The position numbers and the translations under genes were made by a program. Source: Bacteroidia bacterium (GTDB lineage: Bacteria; Bacteroidota; Bacteroidia; Chitinophagales; Chitinophagaceae). Taken from it: DNA of 64,000 nucleotides. The DNA lies in contig JAUHYD010000015.1 of the NCBI GenBank assembly GCA_030426665.1, positions 47,369-111,368 of the forward strand. The letters run 5' to 3'. Below, piece by piece: positions 55,495 through 63,633 of the stretch. Each line of letters opens with the position of its first letter. The first letter of the stretch is position 1. The notes beneath the pieces were generated by a model. It had not been told where the DNA came from. It ran no database searches and saw only the letters and a list, made by a program, of their open reading frames with translations.

Positions 55495-58482
55495 TTATAT
55501 TTTTTTAAGGTAGTCCCTTAGTTCGTTTTTTATGTCTTTTATCTCTCCGGCTATTTCTATAAAATGCCATTCATCCATCTCCAGCTTGTCGCGCACATTA
55601 TTTACTGCGGGCAGCCAGCGGTCGTGTACATAAGCTTTCTTCACATCCTTGTCATGGCTAAAGCCCGATATCTCTATGATGAGGTTTATCTTCTTGCCAC
55701 TAGGGGTCTTTACCTTTGCTATAAAGTCGGGCTGGTACTTGCTGTCCTTTCCATGTGCGGTATATGGGATGAAGAAGTTGAGAAAACTGTTTTTTACATA
55801 ACTCGTCACCTCAGTCATTTCTTCCAGTGTCTTGGCTGCTATCTGCTCCCAGGTATCCGTATCGGCCACTACATAGTTTACGTGGCTTTTCTTAGTCTTG
55901 TATACTTTCTTGGTGGTATTGTTATTTACGTAGGTGGTAGACCCTATTTTGTTGTAGTAGTTATATATGGGCAGTATACGGTCGTGTTTGCGCTGTTCGG
56001 CATGTATGCCCAGCATTATGTGGTCGCACACCCCTTTAGCATTTTCGTAAAATAGCATATTCTGAAATGCGTCACCTATGCACTTTGTTTTGTTGCGCAA
56101 CCAGTAGGCTACCACATTGCGTATCTGCGCAAATTTCTGAAATTGGCGGTTGCCTTCATCGTCTATGTAGTAGTGTTCCAGCATATGCTTTGTAATCCCG
56201 TATATCAGCTCTTGCTCCCGCTTGTCTCTTATTTCCTCCAGTGTCAGTGTTTGTGTTTCTTGCAGAAATGCACTACCCATAATTGTAGACTCGGGGTAGC
56301 GAGATCCGTCTATTTCGTATGGCTTTACCTTGCTAAAGTCAGCAACAATGGTGCTTTCAGCCGATTCTACGCGGTAGCCGGTCAGTTGTGGAAACGTTAT
56401 TTCGAAACTTTTCCTTTCAGCCATTGCCTGTACACGGGTAGTGTCTACCGGAGGTACTATTACCGTTGTGCCTCCTTTAAATAGTTTGAACGGTACACCT
56501 ATTATATGGGCATATTCAGGAGGGAATTTGCCATTTTTGTCCAGTTGGTAGCTTTTCCTCCTCAGCGCCCGTCCGGCTACCTGCTCGCACAGTAGTTGCG
56601 ACCCAAATGCCCGCACTCCCATTATGTGCGTGACGGTATTGGCATCCCAGCCCTCGGTTAGCATATTCACAGATACTACGCAGCGAATGTGTGCACCCAG
56701 TCTGCCAGGTTTGCCCACGGTATTGAGTACCTCACGTAGTATCATAGCGTCATCAATATTGTCTGCAGATTTATCGGGATGCGTAATGCGGTATTCTCGT
56801 TTGAATAGCTCAATCTCTGTGGCAAATATATTTCTGAACTCTGCATCTACCTGTCCTGATTCTTCTAGCGCCACAGAGTCTATAATTAGGGTAGGGGGTT
56901 TGGCCAATGGCTTTCGTGTATCAGGGTGATAGTTCGAAAAAATATCGAAATGCCCTGGCTTTACGTCTGTGATATTTCCATCTTTATCGTGGATATCGTA
57001 GCCGGCAATGTATTTATAAATTTCGGAGGATACGTTGGTGTTATTGCAAACAATAATGAAGACGGGAGGTATCTTGAACAGGTCGCCCACGTCGCCAAAG
57101 TCTTTCTTATAGTGCGAGACAAACTGGTCTAGCGCATTCTTTATCAACGCAGGCAGCTTCGGCTCTCCAAAGTATTCTTCCTTCTTCTTGCCTTTTTTGG
57201 GTAGCTCATCGCTCACATGCTCATATAGGTTGCGCAATTTTGGCATCTCAATTGCGTGTGTAGTGTCGCTCTCCGGCAAGAAGGGTATCTTTACCAGCCC
57301 TGATTCTATAGCTTCAATCAGCCCAAAGTCCGTAGTCACCCACGGGAACAGGGAATACGGGTCATAGCCCGATCCATTGAGGAAGTAGGGTGTTGCACTC
57401 AAGTCGTATACATTCTTGAGTTGGTATTTTTTAGCTATTTCAGCTACACCACTTATCCATAATGCCGCTCTTGCATTTTCTTCTTTTGTGTCAGATTTGA
57501 CTTTATCTGCTTTTTTAGGTAGGTAGCAATGGTGCGCCTCATCATTGATGATCAGTAGCCGAGAGTCTCTCCTGAACTTACCCAACACTCTTTTAAGCAT
57601 TAACGATGCATCTTCCTTAGCTTCTTGTTTTTTGCCATCTTCTCCTATTTTGCCATCCATTGGGCTACGTTTATTGCCCTGTATGTTGCGCAGTTCGAAG
57701 GTGTGGTAATTGGTTATGGCCACCTTGGCGTTTAGGTTATTGAGATCTTTCTCGAGGTACTGCGGCACGAGGTAACGTTCACGGTAATAGTCTCTTGCGT
57801 TGTTGCCTGTATTGAGGGTATCTACATAGAGCACACCCAATCGATCACGGATGGTCACACCCGGAGCTATCAGTAAGAAATAGTCGGCAAACCGGGTATC
57901 GCTCCTATATTCCTTTCTGTTGAAGTAGTGATATAGAATCAACATAGCCATAACCACGGTCTTGCCACTGCCTGTAGCCATCTTAAAGGCAATCCTGGGA
58001 AGGCTGAACGATGCATCCTGGTCCTTAGGATTGTTAGCGTCATGCAGCCTTGATAGTATACTTTTTCCTACGCCTGTTTTGTCAGCTATCTCATTTAGCC
58101 ATATCGCGGTCTCTACAGCTTCCTGCTGTGCAAAGAACAGTTTCTGATGGTTCTGACGGTCAGGGTTATTGAACCAGAAGTTTAGTAGCTCCTTAGAGAC
58201 TCTTGTCGGTGCAGGGGATTCATACTTTGACAATCGCCAGGCCTTTACTTCTTTTCGTATGAGGTTGATCAGGTGGTTTTCAATATCTTCTTTGAAACTG
58301 TGTTGATCCAGCAAACTTCCCTGCGCGCCTTGCTTTACAGGTATAGGGGAGTTGAAAGTCGGATCATACATTCGCCTTCCCTTCAGTACCTTGTCATAGT
58401 CCAGTGACCCATCGGTAAGTGTCCTATAATGCAGGGCAGGTTCGGTATATGGTCTATTTAGAATGGGGTTTTTATCAGTCAT
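55495..58482 (-). CDS. Type III-like restriction subunit (Res), helicase plus nuclease
   Basis: A 995-residue SF2 helicase-nuclease. Walker A is MATGSGKTVV (about 168-175), DEAH is in LLIINDEAHHCY (about 313), and motif VI is EQVAGRALRR (about 636). A C-terminal PD-(D/E)XK domain is expected and partly visible: YQPDFIAKVKTPSG then NLIIEISGF (about 905-925), where the usual ExK lysine is Ser. Res would translocate on DNA and cut when two unmethylated sites meet. It follows the MazG-like gene by 2 bp and precedes Mod by 6 bp. Confidence 0.9.
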   Translation of the reverse strand: MTDKNPILNRPYTEPALHYRTLTDGSLDYDKVLKGRRMYDPTFNSPIPVKQGAQGSLLDQHSFKEDIENHLINLIRKEVKAWRLSKYESPAPTRVSKELLNFWFNNPDRQNHQKLFFAQQEAVETAIWLNEIADKTGVGKSILSRLHDANNPKDQDASFSLPRIAFKMATGSGKTVVMAMLILYHYFNRKEYRSDTRFADYFLLIAPGVTIRDRLGVLYVDTLNTGNNARDYYRERYLVPQYLEKDLNNLNAKVAITNYHTFELRNIQGNKRSPMDGKIGEDGKKQEAKEDASLMLKRVLGKFRRDSRLLIINDEAHHCYLPKKADKVKSDTKEENARAALWISGVAEIAKKYQLKNVYDLSATPYFLNGSGYDPYSLFPWVTTDFGLIEAIESGLVKIPFLPESDTTHAIEMPKLRNLYEHVSDELPKKGKKKEEYFGEPKLPALIKNALDQFVSHYKKDFGDVGDLFKIPPVFIIVCNNTNVSSEIYKYIAGYDIHDKDGNITDVKPGHFDIFSNYHPDTRKPLAKPPTLIIDSVALEESGQVDAEFRNIFATEIELFKREYRITHPDKSADNIDDAMILREVLNTVGKPGRLGAHIRCVVSVNMLTEGWDANTVTHIMGVRAFGSQLLCEQVAGRALRRKSYQLDKNGKFPPEYAHIIGVPFKLFKGGTTVIVPPVDTTRVQAMAERKSFEITFPQLTGYRVESAESTIVADFSKVKPYEIDGSRYPESTIMGSAFLQETQTLTLEEIRDKREQELIYGITKHMLEHYYIDDEGNRQFQKFAQIRNVVAYWLRNKTKCIGDAFQNMLFYENAKGVCDHIMLGIHAEQRKHDRILPIYNYYNKIGSTTYVNNNTTKKVYKTKKSHVNYVVADTDTWEQIAAKTLEEMTEVTSYVKNSFLNFFIPYTAHGKDSKYQPDFIAKVKTPSGKKINLIIEISGFSHDKDVKKAYVHDRWLPAVNNVRDKLEMDEWHFIEIAGEIKDIKNELRDYLKKI

Positions 58483-58484
58483 GG

Positions 58485-58814
58485 TTACAATTCATTGTAT
58501 TTTTTTGCCGTTCCCTTAGCTTTGTCTATTGGGTATTTCTCGTTATTTGCTTCTATCTTATCCAGTACTATTTGTTTTACATCTAGTTCGTACTTGTCCG
58601 CAAGTAATAGGGCGAATGACAAAACATCGGCCAGTTCTTCCTTCACTTTCGAAATATCGGCATCTTTTGCCTCTTTCCATAAGAATAGCTCCAATAATTC
58701 TGACGATTCTAAATTTAGCGCTATCGCCAGGTCTTTAGGATTATGGAATTGGCTCCAATCTCTTTCATCCCGAAAGTTAACTAATGCTTCGATTATTTCA
58801 GTTATATCAGACAT
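58485..58814 (-). CDS. MazG-like nucleotide pyrophosphohydrolase
   Basis: A 109-residue all-alpha NTP pyrophosphohydrolase (MazG / RS21-C6 type). The metal site is ESSELLELF followed by EELADVLSFALLLAD, the ExxE...ExxD pattern. Enzymes of this family remove pyrophosphate from dNTPs or NTPs, and some act in defence by altering nucleotide pools. First gene of the seven-gene leftward operon, 2 bp before Res. Confidence 0.9.
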   Translation of the reverse strand: MSDITEIIEALVNFRDERDWSQFHNPKDLAIALNLESSELLELFLWKEAKDADISKVKEELADVLSFALLLADKYELDVKQIVLDKIEANNEKYPIDKAKGTAKKYNEL

Positions 58815-58977
58815 ATTGTGAGTAAGATTCTAAAGTAGTGTATAATTGGTATTTATTTAGCTACATAGAAGTTGAAAACGAATGGAAAAATATTTGACAT
58901 TTCGATTTGAAAATCAAATAAACCTACGAAATAAATATCATTGCAATATTCATAAGTTGATAGTTTTTTATGTGTTT

Positions 58978-59090
58978 GTAGGCTTCCCTTTAATTCGAAG
59001 ACGATTGTGGATAAAATATTTGAAAAACTAAAAGGTGAAAGTCAAACAAAAACTCTACTTTTAAACACTACGAATTAAAGGGAAGCCTAC
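58978..59090. repeat. 113-bp element with 20-bp terminal inverted repeats
   Basis: GTAGGCTTCCCTTTAATTCG at 58978-58997 is repeated exactly in inverse at 59071-59090, with a 73-bp AT-rich centre that does not encode a protein. It looks like a MITE-type insertion, though no target-site duplication is obvious. It lies 164 bp upstream of the MazG-like gene and its right end abuts an open frame continuing into the gene at 59223. No reverse transcriptase is nearby to suggest a retron RNA. Confidence 0.75.
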
Positions 59091-59222
59091 ATTATTACTG
59101 TAATTAACTGGAGAGGTGACATTTATTATAACATATTTTTTAAAACCCATAAAACGCTTGAGGATTTATTTACGTTTTACAACTTTGCTCAAAATGGCAC
59201 ACATATAGATACATTAAAAGCT

Positions 59223-59528
59223 ATGAAAGAAGCAAATTACAAATGCTATTTAGATGCGATTAACTATTTGAGTGAAACTAAGCTTTTTATAGAGAAGAAA
59301 ATACATAAAGACACACGGTATATATTAAACCAATGCGCTGACGAGATACGTGGAGCTGACTATTTCATAAAAGAATTTGAGAAATTAATTAATTCAAATT
59401 GGAATAATAATTTCAGCCCCTCAGATTACATAAAAATCACAATGGAAAAACTTAAGGACATATATAGTGAGTATACACCTTTAGAAGAGGAAATTCGAAA
59501 AAAAATGAAATGGAAAATTGTAAATTAA
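59223..59528 (+). CDS. Small helical protein, possibly 5'-truncated
   Basis: A 101-residue Lys/Glu-rich helical protein (NYKCYLDAINYLSETKLFIE, RYILNQCADEIRGADYFIKE) with no recognised family. The same frame stays open upstream to about 59079 with credible protein text (THKTLEDLFTFYNFAQNG) but without ATG, up to a stop inside the inverted repeat element. I suspect the element removed the original start. Rightward, facing the PIN gene. Confidence 0.5.
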   Translation: MKEANYKCYLDAINYLSETKLFIEKKIHKDTRYILNQCADEIRGADYFIKEFEKLINSNWNNNFSPSDYIKITMEKLKDIYSEYTPLEEEIRKKMKWKIVN

Positions 59529-59679
59529 TTTATATTATCTGCATTCTTATTATTATGTGAATCTTTCATTGCTATTTCAACTACGCAGATTATTTTTCTA
59601 CCCCAAAATATGTCCCATCCCCTTGCTGAGTTATATCTACTAACTTACAATTCTCAAATAATGAGTTACCAATTGCCCC

Positions 59680-60738
59680 TCAATAATCGGCTTCCGGTGT
59701 CAATGATAGAGGCTCTCCCTCATTAAATTCCTCAATAGTAAATTCACCTGCATTATCATCTTCACTTATCAAGAAAATAGACAGAATACACGTTATAAAC
59801 TCTGTAGTATTTGCTCCTACTGTTGCTGTTTCAAAATAATGGTATGACTTGTCGTCGGAATCGTAGTAAGTAAACTCTGGATCGTCAGCTACAATATTTG
59901 CCTTTATTTCGACTGTCATTGTAACTTCGATTTTTATCTCATTTTCATCGTTAGTAAGCTGAACGATTGTGTATGAATCTCGAAGGATTTTGACTTCAAG
60001 GTCGCTTACATCGTGTATTTCAAAATCATTGACAAAAGCAGAGAATTTATCCCATTCTTCTAATTCTTCATCGATTCGTGCTTTAACAGCTTCATGCCAA
60101 ATTGGGCGTTCTGCAACATAGATTTTGTCTAATATTTCGGCTCTGTATTTGTTAATTTGCGTTAGCTTGTCAGATAAGTAAATATCATAATCTGCACTGA
60201 TGGTCAAACGTGGATGTTTATAATTCAAAAAGTCGCCATCAGTTGAGAAAACTATACAGTCTTTCTTGTTGTCATCGCACCAACTCTCTAGGAGCTTTAA
60301 AACTACTGCGTCTGGAAATTCACTTTTCTTATCAGTACCATTAAATGGATAACTGTTACTGAAATATTTCTCAAAAATGTCCTTTATGTCAACTGTTGCG
60401 TAGTCAACGATGGTCATTTGGGAGTTTGAAATAGCCTCGTCGAACTTACTATTGAATTCCAGACATATTTCTTTGGTCTTTAGCAATACAAGTACCTTAC
60501 TACCTATAGACGTGTTCCAGAGTGCTTTAACCTCGGTATTCTTTTTGAAACCCAGATAGAGCTTTTCAGTTTCCTTAACCCATTTTTGAAACACGCTCTT
60601 TACTTCGCCAATAGTAACAGGTGTAATTAAAATTTCAATATGCCCGTTTTCTGCCAGCCTCAACAACTGGTTTATTTTCTTCCCGGCTAAAAAATTCTCT
60701 TTAATAAATATGCTGGTATCAAGGAATACAGTATCCAT
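59680..60738 (-). CDS. PIN domain (DUF4935-like) ribonuclease
   Basis: A 352-residue protein with an N-terminal PIN nuclease: MDTVFLDTSIFIKE (acidic residues 2 and 7), ITPVTIGEVKSVF, EFPDAVVLKLLESW and CIVFSTDGDF, which supply the acidic metal site. The C-terminal ~170 residues (from NDFEIHDVSDLE) are acidic and beta-rich. The build fits the DUF4935 PIN group. It follows the HNH gene by 8 bp. No separate antitoxin is visible, so a classic VapBC pair is unlikely. Confidence 0.8.
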   Translation of the reverse strand: MDTVFLDTSIFIKENFLAGKKINQLLRLAENGHIEILITPVTIGEVKSVFQKWVKETEKLYLGFKKNTEVKALWNTSIGSKVLVLLKTKEICLEFNSKFDEAISNSQMTIVDYATVDIKDIFEKYFSNSYPFNGTDKKSEFPDAVVLKLLESWCDDNKKDCIVFSTDGDFLNYKHPRLTISADYDIYLSDKLTQINKYRAEILDKIYVAERPIWHEAVKARIDEELEEWDKFSAFVNDFEIHDVSDLEVKILRDSYTIVQLTNDENEIKIEVTMTVEIKANIVADDPEFTYYDSDDKSYHYFETATVGANTTEFITCILSIFLISEDDNAGEFTIEEFNEGEPLSLTPEADY

Positions 60739-60746
60739 AACATTCT

Positions 60747-61583
60747 CTATAAAAATTCGGTTCTATTAACATTAGAAATGTAGTTTATCAGCTCACTAGT
60801 TTTTTCAATAAACTGTTCTACATGAATTTCTCTTTCATTTTTATCAGTATACGTACCGGTGAGATGAACTATTTGAGAAATATACTCTTCTGTTGAGGCT
60901 GATAATTCTGCTAACTTTCTCATGAGTTCAAAATCAATATTTGTTGGATGAACAATTCTTAAATCATCGTCGGAAAGCTGTGAGTTATTGCGCCTACTAT
61001 TTATGCTTCCCGGTAACGGTCTTAGATTTTCAATAGTATGAAAGTACTTTATTGCACCGACATTCGTGAACCGGTATAGCACATCTTCTCCTAAAACCGC
61101 TAATACATCGGGATCATCAATGTAGTCAATGCCTTTAATTAACCTTCCATCTGCATGAGGTAATGCAGCCAGTTGTGCAAACCGTGTGCCTACAGCTTTC
61201 GGGCCACAATATTCATAGAGTAATTTCTCGCTTATTTCACTCCATTTTACAATATGGTCTATTTGGATACTATCCTCAGATAATGGAGACCCATTGTGTC
61301 CAATTATCCACATTAGCGATCTGCTTTGATAATTGTATCCCCAATGTTTTTTCATTAAATACTCTCTTATAGCTTCGGTGCTCGGAATCCAAGTTGGTCT
61401 TTCTCCATTATATCTCCTTATTACCATTCTCGAGGTGTACTCCTCAAGAAATATAGGCAAGGTGCCATAACCTGTTAATAGGGGATTTACGTAGAATTCA
61501 TTACGTACGATATCTTCATAATCAAATGCCATAATTGAAAATAAGCATTTATTGCATACTACATTGCTTGCATCAAAAAACAT
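60747..61583 (-). CDS. HNH-like endonuclease
   Basis: A 278-residue protein with an HNH-type core in which IQIDHIVKWSEIS (the D-H pair) and ENLRPLPGSINSRRNNS (Asn and Arg of the second half) are separated by ~85 residues. The N-terminus has one CNKC pair. ATG 61583 is used; Met18 (61532) is an alternative that would remove the CNKC. Paired in an operon with the PIN gene, so it may form a two-nuclease module. Confidence 0.65.
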   Translation of the reverse strand: MFFDASNVVCNKCLFSIMAFDYEDIVRNEFYVNPLLTGYGTLPIFLEEYTSRMVIRRYNGERPTWIPSTEAIREYLMKKHWGYNYQSRSLMWIIGHNGSPLSEDSIQIDHIVKWSEISEKLLYEYCGPKAVGTRFAQLAALPHADGRLIKGIDYIDDPDVLAVLGEDVLYRFTNVGAIKYFHTIENLRPLPGSINSRRNNSQLSDDDLRIVHPTNIDFELMRKLAELSASTEEYISQIVHLTGTYTDKNEREIHVEQFIEKTSELINYISNVNRTEFL

Positions 61584-61775
61584 CTCCTTGTCTTTGTTTT
61601 TTTACCTCTATAGTTTATACTGCACAGCGAGCTATACACTAGTTTAAGACAGGTAGGGGATGTAAAACGTACTGTTTATGCGGATTTCAGTTCTTAGTAA
61701 TAACGTGGCTTTATACTGCAATACCCTCTAAAAAGGGCTTTAACTCGTATATTTTCTTCAAATCATCGATGAAAT

Positions 61776-61803
61776 GGTTCGATAATTGTCCTGAAGGGGG
61801 AGC
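61776..61803 (+). other. Second tRNA-Asn 3'-end-like segment, candidate attachment site
   Basis: GGTTCGATAATTGTCCTGAA then GGGGGAGC. It shares GGTTCGATAAT-N-GTCC and AGGGGGAGC with 40104-40131, and CAAATC about 20 bp upstream of both. It lies 151 bp before the tyrosine recombinase gene, the usual place of an attachment site. Confidence 0.6.
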
Positions 61804-61811
61804 TGAAAATC

Positions 61812-61850
61812 AAGCGATTACACATTAAAAGTGTAGTCGCTTTTTTCTTT
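61812..61850 (+). terminator. Terminator after the second tRNA-like segment
   Basis: A 12-bp stem AAGCGATTACAC / GTGTAGTCGCTT (one T.G pair), loop ATTAAAA, followed by TTTTCTTTTT. Confidence 0.85.
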
Positions 61851-61954
61851 TTCAAGCAGTTTTCAACCCTTTTAGTTGAAAATTAGTTGAACATTTCGGT
61901 TGACTATCGCTGATTATTGACACGCTCATGTAGCCATGCACAAACCGAATTAGC

Positions 61955-63238
61955 ATGAGCTTACAATACAAGTATCTACTTGATACTCGGAGGACCAAAA
62001 CGAACGGAACTTATCCTGTAAAACTTAGCGTCTACTCACCATCAGGCAACAAGGAAATTGGCTTAGGTATCAACATCCTAAAATCCGATTGGGATGAGGT
62101 AAATCAGATAATTCTACCTTCCGATCCAAATTTCAAATTAAACAGTATTAAGCTGCACAATACCAAAGCAAAAGTGGAGCGCCGAATAATGCTCGCTGAG
62201 GAAGAGGATGAAATACTTTTACCCGACAAGCTGATTGCATACGTTTCTAAGAAGATTGAGCCAAAGAACAAGGTCACAGTGCGCTCCTTTTCCGAAGAGT
62301 TGATTGCGGGGATGAAGAAGGCTGGCAGGGCTGGTCATGCAATGGCTTACCGTGGAGCGGTAAATAGTTTCATTAAATATACCGGAAACGAACAGTCGCG
62401 GTTTGAGGATATCACTTACAAATTGTTGGATAAGTACAACATGGATATGTTATCCAAAGGCGTTAAGGAAGGGTCGAAAGGTTTAAAAGTTAACGCTGTT
62501 GCTGCTTACATGCGTAGCATACGCGCTATTTACAACAAAGCGATAAAAGCTGATGCAGTAGATAGTAAGTATTACTCGTTTTCGAAGTTTACGATTGAGA
62601 CCGAAGAGACCATTAGTCGTGCCCTTACGTTGGTCGAAATTAAAGCAATGATGGAGTATGAATTGCCAGTTGGTAGTCCTATTTGGCACAATCGAAACTA
62701 CTTCATATTGTCGTTCTGTTTGATAGGAATAAACTTTGCTGACCTGTTTGCATTATCTCACGAGGCAGTGAATGAGGGTAGGGTTGTGTATCGACGCAGT
62801 AAAACGGGGCGTATTTACAACATAGGAATATATGCGAGAGTGTCAGAGTTGCAAAAATTCTATCGTAGTCAGCCGAGTAAGAGTAATGATAGGTATGTAA
62901 TGCCAGTGCTTCCATACTACAACGATGCACTAATTTCCCACAACCACATCAAGCAAATTTGTAAGTCTTGCAGTGAATACTTGAAGCGAATTGCAAAGGC
63001 CTGCGGAATTGAAAAAAGTGTCAGTACTTATTGGGCACGTTACACATGGGCAAACCTTGCCAAGAAGGAACTTGGCTTATCCAATGACCTAATCGCTGAT
63101 GCCCTGGGACACCAGTACGGCAACAAGGTGACAGGAATCTATGATTTTATTTTATGGGTCAATTTGCTATTCCTTACTTTAATGAAGCGTTGGTTTTATT
63201 TGCCGGTCTGCAGGTTTAATGATATTAAATTGATTTGA
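61955..63238 (+). CDS. Tyrosine recombinase, probably degenerate
   Basis: A 427-residue integrase of the Bacteroidota phage-integrase type: arm-binding N-terminus (KYLLDTRRTKTNGTYPVKLS), SAM-like core-binding domain (~100-210) and catalytic domain. Box II YWARYTWANLAKKELGL and ALGHQYGNKVTGIY with the Tyr nucleophile are present. In box I the arginine normally before GxNFxDL is Ile (CLIGINFADL; codon ATA, one base from AGA). The last ~25 residues after the Tyr are atypical, and another frame there reads differently, so a late frameshift is possible. It may therefore be inactive. Confidence 0.85.
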   Translation: MSLQYKYLLDTRRTKTNGTYPVKLSVYSPSGNKEIGLGINILKSDWDEVNQIILPSDPNFKLNSIKLHNTKAKVERRIMLAEEEDEILLPDKLIAYVSKKIEPKNKVTVRSFSEELIAGMKKAGRAGHAMAYRGAVNSFIKYTGNEQSRFEDITYKLLDKYNMDMLSKGVKEGSKGLKVNAVAAYMRSIRAIYNKAIKADAVDSKYYSFSKFTIETEETISRALTLVEIKAMMEYELPVGSPIWHNRNYFILSFCLIGINFADLFALSHEAVNEGRVVYRRSKTGRIYNIGIYARVSELQKFYRSQPSKSNDRYVMPVLPYYNDALISHNHIKQICKSCSEYLKRIAKACGIEKSVSTYWARYTWANLAKKELGLSNDLIADALGHQYGNKVTGIYDFILWVNLLFLTLMKRWFYLPVCRFNDIKLI

Positions 63239-63633
63239 TATTGAGAGCCATAGTTTTTATGAAAACTTAAATGTTTCATGAGTCATGCACTGTAAATTTA
63301 TTGTTTAATGGAGTTGGGTAAAATATTTATTCTTTCAGTTTTTAATATATAAACATAATCATATCCATTGTCGTGTGATTTATTAGCGCTAATATTAATT
63401 TGGTTTTTATTGTCAAATGGTTTGAAATAGTACCTGCGGAAGTGAATTAACGGAACATGTTTGAATTGTTTGTAATGAATGTTCTGATTTATGTTTATTG
63501 TCAATTTACTCTAAGAGTCTATTTCATAGTATGATTTACTCCAATTTGCGATGTATATTGGATATATTTTAATTTATATTTAATTTGAGAAATATTTATA
63601 TTGCAGTTGGTTAATTTTAATTTCATCCAAATT
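63239..63633. other. AT-rich intergenic region, no gene seen
   Basis: 395 bp with no coherent frame. It presumably contains the promoter of the BIG2 gene. Confidence 0.4.

Noticed and set aside
55564..56055. 163-codon frame antisense to Res
   Set aside because: Shadow of a helicase gene with all motifs in place.
58978..59090. Retron non-coding RNA as explanation of the inverted repeat
   Set aside because: No reverse transcriptase lies in the window, and the repeats are perfect and terminal as in a MITE.
33483..61803. A complete conjugative element
   Set aside because: No relaxase with MOB motifs, TraG/VirD4 coupling protein or type IV secretion genes are present; only Rep, Xis-like and recombinase genes.
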